Source of the DNA: Chitinophaga dinghuensis
GTDB lineage: Bacteria > Bacteroidota > Bacteroidia > Chitinophagales > Chitinophagaceae
Assembly: GCF_003259435.1 (NCBI RefSeq)
Contig: NZ_QLMA01000003.1
Location: 682,001 to 746,000 of the forward strand
Length of the DNA: 64,000 bases
Reading direction: 5' to 3'
Shown: piece by piece, positions 36,785 through 46,049 of the stretch
How positions within the stretch are numbered: position 1 is the first letter of the stretch
Layout: the number at the start of each line of letters is the position of its first letter
Position numbers and translations under genes: made by a program
Notes under the pieces: model-generated
The model's input: only the letters and a program-made list of their open reading frames with translations
The model's database searches: none
Told to the model about the DNA's origin: nothing

Positions 36785-37954
36785 ATGAAAGAATTTATCC
36801 GATTGTTAAAACGTGAGTTCAGGCTGTTTATCGGCAATTCCACCCTGCGTACGGTATTCTTCCTGGCTCCTGTATTTTACGCCACTTTATTGGGTTTTGT
36901 GTACAAAAGCGGAAAGGTGGAGAATATACCGGTAATTGTGGTGGATAAAGACAACACTCCGCTATCCGGGCAGCTGGTGGAAATGCTGGAGGATAACAAG
37001 AGTATCAAGGTACAGAAATACCTACAGGAACCTCCCAGTATTGAAAATGAGATAATTCGGAAAGAGGCTGCAGCAGTAGTGATTATCCCTTCCCGGTTTG
37101 AAGCGGATATACTCCAGAAGAAATACCCGGAAGTAAATGCCTACATCAATACAGGGAATGTGCTCACTGCCAATTTTGCCTCCAAAGCATTACAGCTGAC
37201 TATTGGTACCTTCTCCGCAGGTGTGTCTATCAAAGGTCTGCAGAAAATGGGTATGCCGGCGGTGAGGGCTGCCACGCAATATGAACCGTTTAAAACGAAT
37301 TATATTACCCTCTTCAATACCACCGGTAACTATCTCATATTTATGTGGCCGGCTATGCTGGCAGTGGTTTTGCAACAGGTAATCCTGCTGGCGATGGCGG
37401 TGAGTTTTGCCGCGGAATTTCAACGGGGCTCATTTGTCGAAGAATACCGGAATATGCGCAGATGGGCATTTCCTATTATGTTGATTAAAGTGATTCCTAT
37501 TTGGTTCTTCTCTATCCTGATCGTTTCTGTTTACTATCTGATGCATGTTCTCTTCAGGGTTCCTTTGCCAGAAGGTATTTTGAGCTTTATCTGGCTGACG
37601 GCGTTCTTTGTAGGCTCCGCCTCCTTTATGGGGGTGTTTGTCAGCATACTGATTCCTGATGCCTTGAAAGCCACACAAATATTAATGGTGATCGCCTCTC
37701 CTGCATTTATCATCAGCGGTTTCACCTGGCCGCTGAATGCCATGCCGGCATTTGTGCAGTTTATGGCCAATATTATTCCATTAACGCCGTTTTTGCAAGC
37801 GTTTAAAATACTGTTGATTCAAAAAGGAGATGTGGTACTAACGTATCCGTATATACGTCACCTGGGAATATTGATCCTGGTGTATGGCGTACTGGGATGG
37901 GTAGCGTTGAAAATAAAACTGCGGCTGATATTCAAATCTGCCACTACGAAATAG
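36785..37954 (+). CDS. ABC-2-type transporter permease
   Basis: This 389-aa inner-membrane protein has one N-terminal TM segment, a periplasmic loop of about 130 residues and five C-terminal TM segments with the PxxF-x-SGFTWP stretch usual in YhhJ/YbhR-type permeases (PAFIISGFTWP). No ATP-binding subunit is encoded in the operon, so it must use an ATPase from elsewhere or be incomplete. The operon is closed by a strong terminator. Confidence 0.87.
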   Translation: MKEFIRLLKREFRLFIGNSTLRTVFFLAPVFYATLLGFVYKSGKVENIPVIVVDKDNTPLSGQLVEMLEDNKSIKVQKYLQEPPSIENEIIRKEAAAVVIIPSRFEADILQKKYPEVNAYINTGNVLTANFASKALQLTIGTFSAGVSIKGLQKMGMPAVRAATQYEPFKTNYITLFNTTGNYLIFMWPAMLAVVLQQVILLAMAVSFAAEFQRGSFVEEYRNMRRWAFPIMLIKVIPIWFFSILIVSVYYLMHVLFRVPLPEGILSFIWLTAFFVGSASFMGVFVSILIPDALKATQILMVIASPAFIISGFTWPLNAMPAFVQFMANIIPLTPFLQAFKILLIQKGDVVLTYPYIRHLGILILVYGVLGWVALKIKLRLIFKSATTK

Positions 37955-37959
37955 CAATA

Positions 37960-38010
37960 CCGATCAATAAAGAGGGCGCCGCTTACAGTGGCGCCCTCTT
38001 TATTGATCGG
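37960..38010. terminator. Long bidirectional terminator
   Basis: A perfect 21-bp stem (start CCGATCAATAAAGAGGGC, loop GCTTACAGT) lies between the convergent ABC permease and SnoaL-like genes. It is the longest perfect stem in the window apart from the Y-RNA-like elements. Confidence 0.88.
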
Positions 38011-38015
38011 TGGTA

Positions 38016-38861
38016 TTAATTAGCGGTTGTATAAACTCCTCTGTCTACAGTTATATTGAGTCTTTTAAGCATTTCGGCCGCATCAAATCCTTGTTTCTTA
38101 TATTCAGCCTGTACTGTTTCTTTGGCCTTTTTTAAGGCTTCCATACTTGCCCATTCAGCTACCGTAATGAATAGCAGGTTGCCTTCCTGATCTGTATATG
38201 CGTAGGCGGCGTCTTTGATAAATCCAGGAAGTTTTTTGATCATTTCCCGATTGATGTTTGTTCGGTCGGTGAATTCTTTTTTGCCGGCTGACGGGATATA
38301 GAATTTATCAATAAAGTACACATGTTCTTTGTTACCGGATAGCTGGGTGATGTCTTGTGGTAAGGCTTCCAGCTGCTGTAAGAATCCAAGGCGATCTGTG
38401 AGTACATGGGCGCCGATGATTTTACCATCTTTAAATTCATAAATAGCCATTCCTTCATTGGTGACGGTTTTTCCTATGGCGGCGAAACCATTGAACGGGG
38501 CCACTTGTGTGCCTTGTAATTTCCATCTTACAGCGATTTTATTTCCTTCCCCAATCATCTCTTCAATGGTCCACTGAATGCCGGGAAAAGCATTTATTAG
38601 TCCCGTAATTGGCTTTGCGAAGGCAGCAGGACCTTTGTCGCCCAGTAAGCCTGGATAATCTGCGGATATCAATTCTGGCAGCAATGTCATATCATTTTTA
38701 TTTAGCGCCAGGTCATAAAGTTTTGCAAGTACTTCTTTGTTTTTCTGAGTGGTCATAGTATGCTCCTTATTTTTAGTTTTTTGAGTAGTTTGTGCGTTGG
38801 TGGTCAAGGCTGGCAGTGATATTGCGAGCAGTAGGCAAATAGTGTAAAAGGAAGTTTTCAT
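38016..38861 (-). CDS. SnoaL-like ester cyclase fused to a dimeric alpha/beta-barrel domain
   Basis: This 281-aa protein has a signal peptide (1-23). Residues about 40-165 form a SnoaL/NTF2-like polyketide-cyclase-type domain (NKEVLAKLYDLALNKND, then FPGIQWTIEEMIGEGNKIAV). Residues about 175-275 form an antibiotic-biosynthesis-monooxygenase-like domain (FIDKFYIPSAGKKEF, ITVAEWASMEAL). The substrate is unknown. An alternative internal start MTTQKNK would remove the signal peptide. Confidence 0.75.
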   Translation of the reverse strand: MKTSFYTICLLLAISLPALTTNAQTTQKTKNKEHTMTTQKNKEVLAKLYDLALNKNDMTLLPELISADYPGLLGDKGPAAFAKPITGLINAFPGIQWTIEEMIGEGNKIAVRWKLQGTQVAPFNGFAAIGKTVTNEGMAIYEFKDGKIIGAHVLTDRLGFLQQLEALPQDITQLSGNKEHVYFIDKFYIPSAGKKEFTDRTNINREMIKKLPGFIKDAAYAYTDQEGNLLFITVAEWASMEALKKAKETVQAEYKKQGFDAAEMLKRLNITVDRGVYTTAN

Positions 38862-39002
38862 TTGCTTTTATTTTTCACAAAGCTACCTGCTCTGGGGGGC
38901 GTGGAATTGTAAAAAATCATTGATTTTCGGGTTAACGATGCTTCGCAAAAAAGGAGAAATAGGAAAAAGGCCGGTTCTGTTATACAGCGCCGACCTTTTC
39001 TA

Positions 39003-39389
39003 TTATACATATGGACCAATCACGGAGAGGATATTTCCTGCGGGGTCTTTGAACCATGCAATGGTAGGACCGTTGCCCCGCATAATTCCTTTTGCATCGG
39101 TTTGAATATCGCCGGTATATTGTTCAAACGTAATACCTTTATCTATCAGGCTGTCTACTGCTTTATCTACATCCTCTACCTGAAAGTTGAGTACTGTAAA
39201 TGTAGCTGGTTGATGATTCGGTTTAGGATAGATGATTACCTTTTGCCCTCCGGGAATATTCAATGTAAGTACCGACATCGGAGCAGGAGATTCATCCGTT
39301 TGAACTCCCAGCAGATCCTGATAGAATGCTTTCGCTTTAGTCAGGTCATCAACGGAAAAGCTGCTGAACGCAGAGTTAATTCCAAGCAT
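39003..39389 (-). CDS. VOC-superfamily protein
   Basis: This 128-aa protein begins [20 protein letters not shown] and ends [16 protein letters not shown], the usual first and last beta-strand regions of VOC folds. The substrate is unknown. It lies 57 nt after the amidohydrolase gene on the same strand, so they may be co-transcribed. Confidence 0.8.
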   Translation of the reverse strand: MLGINSAFSSFSVDDLTKAKAFYQDLLGVQTDESPAPMSVLTLNIPGGQKVIIYPKPNHQPATFTVLNFQVEDVDKAVDSLIDKGITFEQYTGDIQTDAKGIMRGNGPTIAWFKDPAGNILSVIGPYV

Positions 39390-39446
39390 GGCAGTGAGTT
39401 TTACGTAATTTACAACAATGAGGGTAGAATCGTAGCGGAGTGGACC

Positions 39447-40403
39447 TCACCCGTTCAGTCCCAGCAATCTGGCCGCGTTCCCACCAGCAATTTTCGATAT
39501 CTCTTCCGTTGATAATGGAATATTATTAAGTAGCTCTATTCCGGATTCATTGGCGCTGAAAGGGTAATCCACAGAAAACATAACATTATCGATGCCAAAT
39601 GTGCCCAGAGCAGCCAGGAGGGGAGGCAAGGAGAAAATGCCACTAGTAGTAAGATACACCTGATCGCGCAGGGTCTGACTGACTGTACGCTGATGATATC
39701 CTGTGCTGGTAACCTTAAACTTTTCATCTAGCCGCGACATCATCATGGGAAGCATTTCTCCCATATGCCCAATAATAATTTTTAATCGAGGGAATCGATC
39801 CAGTGTTCCGGAGACGATCAATCGCAATACTTGGAGCGCTGTTTGAGCATGCCATCCCCAGCCGCCACATGCGAGCATAATTCTTAATGAATCTGGTAAG
39901 TCGTGGTAATAAGCCTCGGTTACCAATTCCGGTAATAAGCCCGGGTGGAGATACAACGGCATTTGTAATTGTTCTGCCTTTTCCAGAAGGGGGCTGAATG
40001 TAGGATGATCCAGAAATTTTCCATTGGTTAGACCATTTATCAGCGCTCCACAAAAATGATGGGCCTCTTTGGCTCTTTCCAGTTCATCGGCGGCCGCCTG
40101 AGGGGACGACATGGGCAAGTGAGCAAATGCCTGGAATCGGGCAGGATAGGGAGAAATGCGTGCAGCAAGAAGGTCATTGTATCTGGTAGCAAATGAAAGC
40201 GCTTGCTGAGGTGGCAAACTTTCAGCACCACTGCCAACAACAGATAATACCTGCATGTCAATACCGTTGTCGTCCATGGATTTTAAGCGGGCATCGCTGA
40301 TATCGACGAGTTTTTCTAATGCCGCTTGTGGAAGAGGCCACTGCTGTATTTCAGGAGCGAATTCTGGAAAAGCAACATGCTCTTCTAATGTAATTATGCG
40401 CAT
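39447..40403 (-). CDS. Amidohydrolase-2 family (ACMSD/resorcylate-decarboxylase-like) protein
   Basis: This 318-aa TIM-barrel protein begins MRIITLEEHVAF, the ExH metal-binding start of decarboxylase-type amidohydrolases. LYLHPG (near 150) and KIIIGHMGE (near 205) supply further metal and catalytic His residues, and the VMFSVDYPF stretch (near 275) carries the catalytic Asp. A decarboxylase or hydrolase of an aromatic or lactone substrate is likely. Confidence 0.85.
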   Translation of the reverse strand: MRIITLEEHVAFPEFAPEIQQWPLPQAALEKLVDISDARLKSMDDNGIDMQVLSVVGSGAESLPPQQALSFATRYNDLLAARISPYPARFQAFAHLPMSSPQAAADELERAKEAHHFCGALINGLTNGKFLDHPTFSPLLEKAEQLQMPLYLHPGLLPELVTEAYYHDLPDSLRIMLACGGWGWHAQTALQVLRLIVSGTLDRFPRLKIIIGHMGEMLPMMMSRLDEKFKVTSTGYHQRTVSQTLRDQVYLTTSGIFSLPPLLAALGTFGIDNVMFSVDYPFSANESGIELLNNIPLSTEEISKIAGGNAARLLGLNG

Positions 40404-40470
40404 AGCTGTTTGATTTGAAATACAAATCTCCAGCTATCCATTTTTTATAATATTGATCCTGATCAAAAAA

Positions 40471-41040
40471 TCATGACCCGGATTTAATTCTGCTGAGGGC
40501 CTCCTGTGTAATATTGAGATAGTTGGCTACTAACTTGTTGGATAAACGAAGTACCATCTCCGGGTTTTCTTCCAGGAGTAGCTGGTAGCGCTCTCGGGGA
40601 TTGAGTGTAATGAAATCTTCCAGTCTGGTGGTATTTATGATGTAGGCATGCTCGAGAAAACCACGATAGAATTTTTCCCATGCAGGAATGGTATTCAATA
40701 GCGCATAAAAGTCTTCCCGACTAATATATAACAACTCCGACTGTTCAACCGCCTGCGTATCTTCTTTAAGTAAAGTACCACCAATAAAAGAGGCAAGGGA
40801 AGTAGAGAAGGTATTCTCAAAAGCAAACCGCCTGGTAGCTTCTCTGCCGTCAGGTTTAATGAAATATACCCTTAAACATCCTTTATTGACGAAAAACATT
40901 CGCCGGGAGAGGTCTCCTGTTCTTCCTACCAATTCATTCTTTTTTGCATCCAATGGCTTAAAGTGGCTGAGTACCTGTTGTAGGTCCGCTTCATTTAGTT
41001 GAACTCTGTCGGTGATGAATTTGATCAGTTGTTGGTACAT
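40471..41040 (-). CDS. Crp/Fnr-family transcriptional regulator
   Basis: This 189-aa protein has an N-terminal cyclic-nucleotide-binding-like fold (FFVNKGCLRVYFIKPDGRE, about 50-70) and a short C-terminal helix-turn-helix (VANYLNITQEALSRIKSG). The arginine-phosphate site of cAMP binders is not kept, as in many Bacteroidota members. ATG at 41040 is chosen over the upstream TTG. It may control the neighbouring amidohydrolase/VOC pair. Confidence 0.85.
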   Translation of the reverse strand: MYQQLIKFITDRVQLNEADLQQVLSHFKPLDAKKNELVGRTGDLSRRMFFVNKGCLRVYFIKPDGREATRRFAFENTFSTSLASFIGGTLLKEDTQAVEQSELLYISREDFYALLNTIPAWEKFYRGFLEHAYIINTTRLEDFITLNPRERYQLLLEENPEMVLRLSNKLVANYLNITQEALSRIKSGS

Positions 41041-41213
41041 GTAGATGGAATGTGGTAGCAATAATAGATAAAAGTAGACAATACTAAAAATGAGGCAGGG
41101 AAATGGATTTCAATTTAAATAATGGAGGTCCACTAAGTTGAAATTTACGATTGGACCTTGAAAATTCCGGATAAATATAAGACGTGATGTACTCGCAAAG
41201 CTTTTAAAAAATA

Positions 41214-41250
41214 AGAGGTCACAAAATGATTTCTCATTTGTGACCTCTTG
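41214..41250 (-). terminator. Terminator after the coiled-coil protein gene
   Basis: A 13-bp stem AAGAGGTCACAAA / TTTGTGACCTCTT followed on the minus strand by TATTTTTTAAAAG. It is 36 nt past the stop at 41286. Confidence 0.82.
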
Positions 41251-41285
41251 CAACTGTATTTCTGATATATTGAACCAGGTATGCT

Positions 41286-41747
41286 TTAAGCGTTCTCCTT
41301 GATCAACTCATCTACCAGGATACGCTGCTTACGGATATCATCATTCAGGCGTTCCAGGTACTTTTTTGATTTAGCAATTTTCTCTGCCTGCTTATGGGCT
41401 TTCTCAGTTGATTTACTGGCATCCTTTGCCGCCTGGGTGGCTTTCTTAGCCAGTTTCTCATCGCCAATTTCGCCATCATGCAGATCTGATGCATGCTGTT
41501 TGGCCGTTTTCATTGCTTTGTCAGCTTCTTCGTTTAGTTTTTCTGCATCTGCAATCAACTCTTGCTGGCTCAGCGCTTCATAGGCGGCTTTTAATTCCAG
41601 GTCGTTTAATTTAGTTTGCTCATTTAAGATTTCCTTTTTTCTTTTTAACGTGGCAATTGCATCTTTGTCAATTTTTTGAGCTACAGCACCCATCGCGGTG
41701 AATAAAATAATAGCAACAACTGTGACAGCTTTTAGGCCTCTTTTCAT
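41286..41747 (-). CDS. Secreted coiled-coil protein, hypothetical
   Basis: This 153-aa protein has a signal peptide (1-23, cleavage after AVA) and a mature part that is almost entirely charged heptad-like helix, rich in Lys, Glu and Ala. No catalytic residues were seen. It may be a periplasmic structural or chaperone-like helix bundle. It has its own terminator and stands alone. Confidence 0.65.
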   Translation of the reverse strand: MKRGLKAVTVVAIILFTAMGAVAQKIDKDAIATLKRKKEILNEQTKLNDLELKAAYEALSQQELIADAEKLNEEADKAMKTAKQHASDLHDGEIGDEKLAKKATQAAKDASKSTEKAHKQAEKIAKSKKYLERLNDDIRKQRILVDELIKENA

Positions 41748-41983
41748 AAATATAAGTGGTTTGATTTTCGCTCGGTTTGCAAGAAGGGTGCCAAAACGCT
41801 TTGCAGCCTTGATTCCATTCCTGTCGGTTTTTCAAATGTTAAAAATAAATAATATTATTTAATACGGTATTTTTTTGTAGAAAGATTTTTGTCTTTCTAT
41901 ACATTCACCTGCTTATTTGCTGCGCTTAAAGTGGAGGAATTTATAACAAACCAAGGTAAGAGGGGAGAAAGGAATGGGTTTTC

Positions 41984-42017
41984 AAAAAGGGTTGCTCTAT
42001 ATAGAACAACCCTTTTT
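41984..42017 (-). terminator. Terminator of the lanthipeptide-like gene
   Basis: AAAAAGGGTTG / CAACCCTTTTT stem with a TATATAG-containing loop; U-run on both strands. It is 14 nt past the stop of the precursor-peptide gene. Confidence 0.82.
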
Positions 42018-42030
42018 CAATCAGCTGAAA

Positions 42031-42216
42031 CTATGCACAAGCATGGTTTTGACATACAGTGTTGCACACTGTATAGTTGATTGTGTTGCATAAGGTGTTA
42101 GCCATGGAATTGTAGGCTGCGCCTCCGATAATTTGCTCAGGCTGCTGTACGAGTGAGGCAACCACTGTTTTGTCAAAAACTAATTTCTTCTCCAGGTGGA
42201 GTTTTTTCTTTTTCAT
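42031..42216 (-). CDS. Class I lanthipeptide-type precursor peptide
   Basis: This 61-aa peptide has a leader rich in Lys and Leu (MKKKKLHLEKKLVFDKTVVA), a double glycine at 31-32, and a 29-residue core with Ser/Thr and four Cys (43, 51, 55, 60). That is the shape of Bacteroidota GG-type class I lanthipeptide precursors. Thioether rings would need a LanB-type dehydratase and LanC-type cyclase, and neither is in the window. The start follows the leader pattern; a longer frame upstream is not needed. Confidence 0.7.
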   Translation of the reverse strand: MKKKKLHLEKKLVFDKTVVASLVQQPEQIIGGAAYNSMANTLCNTINYTVCNTVCQNHACA

Positions 42217-42399
42217 AGTGTGAAATTTAAGGTTCGAAATGAAGTTAACAGTTGCCCCTGCATAATAGCTACAGTAAATATGCTGGTTGCATCGAGTTTT
42301 AGATGCTCCGGCTGGTTTTATTCCCACCAAATTATTATATTTATTGATAAGCGGTTTCAGAGCGACTGCCATGATACCATTCCCCAAAAACAAATACAT

Positions 42400-43203
42400 A
42401 TGTCGTCAACCCCAATAATAGCAAGTACTTTGGATGAAGTACTGGCAAAGCTGGAAGAGATCATCAGTAACGCCATTAAGAATAATGACCGTAGCGGTTA
42501 TTTCGCTGCCCTGTATTATAAGGTAACCTTGAAAGTAAAAGAGGGAATAGCAGCTGGGCAGTTTGGAGATGGAAAAAGTATTACCAGATTGGATATACAA
42601 TTTGCAAACCGATATTTCCATGCATTTGATCAGTGGCAGCAAGGGAAAGCGGTCACCAGTTCCTGGGAAGTTTGCTTCAATGCTACGAAGAAGCGTTCCT
42701 ATCTGATATTACAACACCTCTTATTGGGTATGAATGCCCATATCAACCTCGACTTAGGAATCGCTGCATGTGAGGTGTCTGACGGCAATCTGGACAACCT
42801 GAGAACGGATTATAATAATATTAACCTGATTCTGTCTTCCCTTACATATGGCGTTATCAGTCAGCTGAACCTGCTGTCTCCCTTTATGTCTATCCTTGGT
42901 TTCAGAGGTACCAAATCAAATTCAATGTTGGTGCAATTCAGTCTTGGTAATGCCAGGGATGGTTCCTGGTGTTTTGCGGAGGAACTGGCGCTACTGAAAG
43001 ATAATGCATATGATGCGTTTATTGTCAAGCGCGATAGTGAAATAGCAGAACTTGGAGGAAGCTTGATTAAAAACAGCGGGTTTCTGAGGATAGGCGTCTG
43101 GTTAATACACGTGTTCGAATGTAAGAAGGTAAGTTATATTATCGATGTGTTGAATGACTTTAAAAAGCCTTACAAGAAGGACTTGAAAGGGTTCAAACTT
43201 TAA
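42400..43203 (+). CDS. DUF5995-family protein
   Basis: This 267-aa protein has the family's conserved stretch ILQHLLLGMNAHINLDLGIAA (about 105-125; here LQHLLLGMNAHINLDL) and LDIQFANRYFHAF near 65. The family is common in Bacteroidota and of unknown function; the His residues suggest a metal or catalytic role. The start at ATG 42400 excludes an upstream extension that overlaps the divergent precursor peptide. Confidence 0.85.
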   Translation: MSSTPIIASTLDEVLAKLEEIISNAIKNNDRSGYFAALYYKVTLKVKEGIAAGQFGDGKSITRLDIQFANRYFHAFDQWQQGKAVTSSWEVCFNATKKRSYLILQHLLLGMNAHINLDLGIAACEVSDGNLDNLRTDYNNINLILSSLTYGVISQLNLLSPFMSILGFRGTKSNSMLVQFSLGNARDGSWCFAEELALLKDNAYDAFIVKRDSEIAELGGSLIKNSGFLRIGVWLIHVFECKKVSYIIDVLNDFKKPYKKDLKGFKL

Positions 43204-43352
43204 ATTATAATACTCATAGAAAGGAAAGGGTTGCCTCTACAGCGTAGATACAGCCTTTTTTTGTATTCCATTGATAGATGGTTGTTAAATAATTTCGATA
43301 TACTGTGTGGCATTACAAGATGTTTAGATGTAAATTCATTATTTACTAACCT

Positions 43353-44384
43353 ATGAAATACAAATTCTGGAAGGCCATTCCCGGGATAAATCACCCCGAA
43401 TTACATGGTCGGGAGTTATTTGGAAGATGTCCCGATGCTGGAGGACTTGTGAAAATTGATGAAAACCTGCAACGCCACGAAAGTACAGTAGGTCAGTATG
43501 TTGATAAGTTTATTGTTGAAAATGATTTTGTAACGGTACGTACAACTGAATCAAAACTATGGGAGTTAAACCGGCACGACTTATCCACTCATCGTCTGAT
43601 TGGTAATTATCCTGAAGAACTCATTGACTTAGTACATAAAGGAGACCTTGTGGTGGGTTATTATAAAAATGATAGGAATGAGGGCAGCTATGTTTGTTTT
43701 AATGTAGCGAGTGGCGAAGAAATTTGGAGGCATCCGGCAATTATAAGGTCTTATGTTACTATCCTTATAGAGGGAGATGAATGTATTATTCAAAATCGTG
43801 AACAGTTTCAGACAATTTGCTTTAGTCTGTCGACTGGACAAGTAAGATGGGAGTTCCGAGATAAGGAATCGGATGAACGTCCTGATAAAAGTCGTAGTCA
43901 CTATATAACATCAATATTTATCGTAGCGGAAAGAGTTTTTGCACCTTATAGCAGGCCTGAGTATCAATCGGGGATTACGGCACTTGATTTGCAAACTGGC
44001 GAAATACTTTTTGAGTATGCGTTTAGAACTGACGCTGTTTGGAAAAACAAATTATACGCCTTTACAGAAAATAGTGTTGACCGTTATTTTATTAAAGAGT
44101 TGGATGCAGTTTCAGGCGAAATTATTTCAGCTCAAATTACACCGATAGTAGAATCTTACTTTACCTACCGTAAATATGCATGTGAGGTGTATGTTAAAGA
44201 TGGTTGGATATATTTGTTTAACGCGCAATGCGACAGAATAGCTGTAATTGAATTGAGTAGTTTAGCTGTAACCTGGGAACATGCATTGCCGAAGAATTTC
44301 ACCCCAAATATTATTCATGCAGTTGATGAGAAATTATTCATAAGTGGGCTACACGAAGATATCCTGGTTTATAGGAAGTCTTAG
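43353..44384 (+). CDS. PQQ-like beta-propeller protein, hypothetical
   Basis: This 343-aa protein has repeated blades with the GEEIWRH / GQVRWEF / GEILFEY / LAVTWEH pattern (Trp at the end of a strand after a G-x-x motif), typical of PQQ-like propellers. There is no signal peptide, so it is probably cytoplasmic. Its stop lies 24 nt before the left copy of the island repeat, so the gene may belong to the chromosome or to an older element. Confidence 0.7.
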   Translation: MKYKFWKAIPGINHPELHGRELFGRCPDAGGLVKIDENLQRHESTVGQYVDKFIVENDFVTVRTTESKLWELNRHDLSTHRLIGNYPEELIDLVHKGDLVVGYYKNDRNEGSYVCFNVASGEEIWRHPAIIRSYVTILIEGDECIIQNREQFQTICFSLSTGQVRWEFRDKESDERPDKSRSHYITSIFIVAERVFAPYSRPEYQSGITALDLQTGEILFEYAFRTDAVWKNKLYAFTENSVDRYFIKELDAVSGEIISAQITPIVESYFTYRKYACEVYVKDGWIYLFNAQCDRIAVIELSSLAVTWEHALPKNFTPNIIHAVDEKLFISGLHEDILVYRKS

Positions 44385-44407
44385 GGCAGATATTGATTCC
44401 CTGTAGA

Positions 44408-44500
44408 TAAAGGATTTGGAAGTGCTTAAAAAAGGAAAAGGTCGGAGATGTCTCCGACCTTTTTACTTCCGTGCCCCTTAGTGGAACATTATCGAACCAG
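44408..44500 (+). repeat. Left copy of island direct repeat / degraded att site
   Basis: TAAAGGATTTGGAAGTGCTT, then the terminator hairpin at 44436-44463, GTGCCC and a CGAACCAG tail match 60788-60874, where the same order runs from the recombinase 3' end through the tRNA-Leu terminator into the tRNA T-arm. Identity is high in the first 65 nt and falls in the tRNA part. It marks the left edge of the island or a relict of an earlier insertion. Confidence 0.65.
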
Positions 44501-44617
44501 TTAATGTTGATAATGAAAAAGTTATCGATTTTGGGGCATCTATGAGTATATCTCCTAGGGAGCAATGGGTATGTTAGCTCAACTTTACGGATCTGATAAA
44601 ATTATCAAGTGCGCTTA

Positions 44618-44824
44618 TTACAAAGGATTGTGATCGGAGGATTTTCGCCAAAACCAGACAGTAAGAAAGATGAAAACTCCCGTTACAAAGATGGCTATCG
44701 GTATCAGAGATGTTCTATTTGCTGTGATATCCGGGGCATCGGAAGTTAGAATACGGAATAGCTCTTTCAATGAGCCAAAAGCAATTAGCCCCATGACAAT
44801 CGCGTAAATTTTCCACTTTTTCAT
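44618..44824 (-). CDS. Small membrane protein, hypothetical
   Basis: This 68-aa protein has two predicted TM segments (about 5-25 and 41-60) joined by a short polar loop and a charged C-terminus. No family was recognised. It lies just inside the left edge of the island. Confidence 0.5.
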   Translation of the reverse strand: MKKWKIYAIVMGLIAFGSLKELFRILTSDAPDITANRTSLIPIAIFVTGVFIFLTVWFWRKSSDHNPL

Positions 44825-45005
44825 ATAAAAAGATTATAGGTATAGTTAAGGAAATGCCTCTGTAAAACATGTAATCGGGAGTAAAAGTATAGAAATACGT
44901 TTTAAAGGACATGATTGATATTAATTATTCCGTAATTTCCAATCGTGTCCCCTTACTTCCCGCTATATTTATACAGCTTCTGCAAACAGACAAGTTTTTG
45001 AAGAA

Positions 45006-46049
45006 TTAGAACGGATTTTTTCTTTGAGCTTCTTTATTAACAGATCGCAGCCAGTCCAGATACATAGATTCCGGCATTTCACGGTAGCCCAAATCCAGCA
45101 GCTTAGTATATAAGGCTAACATCTTAACGTAGGTATCACTGGCTGTGGGTCGTTTTTGTTTCGTTTGTATACCGTAAATACGTTTAAGTGTTTCTGCTTT
45201 AAACAACATTGCTTGTGTATTCTGTGGATGCACAGTCAATACAAAGTCGCAGCAACGAAGGATAAAACCATCTTCATAGTTTTTAATTTTGCGTTCGTAG
45301 CCTTTGGCCAGGTCGAGCATACATAGTGCTATAGACTGCCGGTTACTTAGTGTATCCATGTATATACCGCTCTGGATAGCAGTTAACGGGATATACCCAG
45401 ACGCTGTTATCCATGCGTCAATTGGGAAACTCCCACTGGTTAACTCCGTATTGTACCAGCCTGATTTCTGACAACGGTTTTTTATGTACAGGTGGTTAGG
45501 GGCAAGTGCCAGCCAGCAAGGCACTTCCAGTTCATCGGCCATTATTTTGTATAGGTAGGGCATACTGTGGCAGTTACCTTTGTGTGTAATCAGCAATTTG
45601 GAAACAAACATATTGGTCCAATCCAAATGGCCGAAAAAATCGTTAAAATTGTACGCGTAAGGATAATTTATAATTTCCAGTTTGTTGCCTGATACAGCAC
45701 GAATAGTATCTTTCAACACTTTGAATATGGCAAAATTTGTGTGAAAGTTACTGCTGTCAGGATACCCGTAACCTTTAAGTGGGTTATAGATCATCCACTG
45801 GCTGCAGAGAAAGGAAAGATGATAGATATAGTTATTAAACTTATTGTAATCCAGTACCCGGTCGGTATAGGCATATTCAGTTATAAAAACCGCCTTTTTA
45901 AACCCCTTTAGGTCGTTATCATCTACCAGCTTTTTAATCACCATGAATGCAGTGTCATAGTTAGACTTTACAGCAGCAGTATCCTGTGCAAGTAAACGGT
46001 TTGCAAAGCAAAAAAATAAAAGGAACCCATACAATATCCTATTTTTCAT
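45006..46049 (-). CDS. Secreted transglutaminase-fold protein
   Basis: This 347-aa protein has a signal peptide (1-21). The core has a papain/transglutaminase-like triad: GNCHSMP (Cys160), APNHLYIK (His186) and YNTELTSG (Glu202). It is a paralogue of the 468-aa gene at 47526. Such folds act as peptidases or cross-linking enzymes. It overlaps the membrane-protein gene upstream by 11 nt. Confidence 0.75.
   Translation of the reverse strand: MKNRILYGFLLFFCFANRLLAQDTAAVKSNYDTAFMVIKKLVDDNDLKGFKKAVFITEYAYTDRVLDYNKFNNYIYHLSFLCSQWMIYNPLKGYGYPDSSNFHTNFAIFKVLKDTIRAVSGNKLEIINYPYAYNFNDFFGHLDWTNMFVSKLLITHKGNCHSMPYLYKIMADELEVPCWLALAPNHLYIKNRCQKSGWYNTELTSGSFPIDAWITASGYIPLTAIQSGIYMDTLSNRQSIALCMLDLAKGYERKIKNYEDGFILRCCDFVLTVHPQNTQAMLFKAETLKRIYGIQTKQKRPTASDTYVKMLALYTKLLDLGYREMPESMYLDWLRSVNKEAQRKNPF

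Noticed and set aside
42217-42399. 122-codon version of the lanthipeptide-like ORF
   Set aside because: The extra 61 codons have no leader-like character, and the typical MKKKK leader start lies at 42216.
44338-44565. 75-codon minus-strand ORF over the left island repeat
   Set aside because: It is antisense to the propeller gene end and the terminator hairpin.
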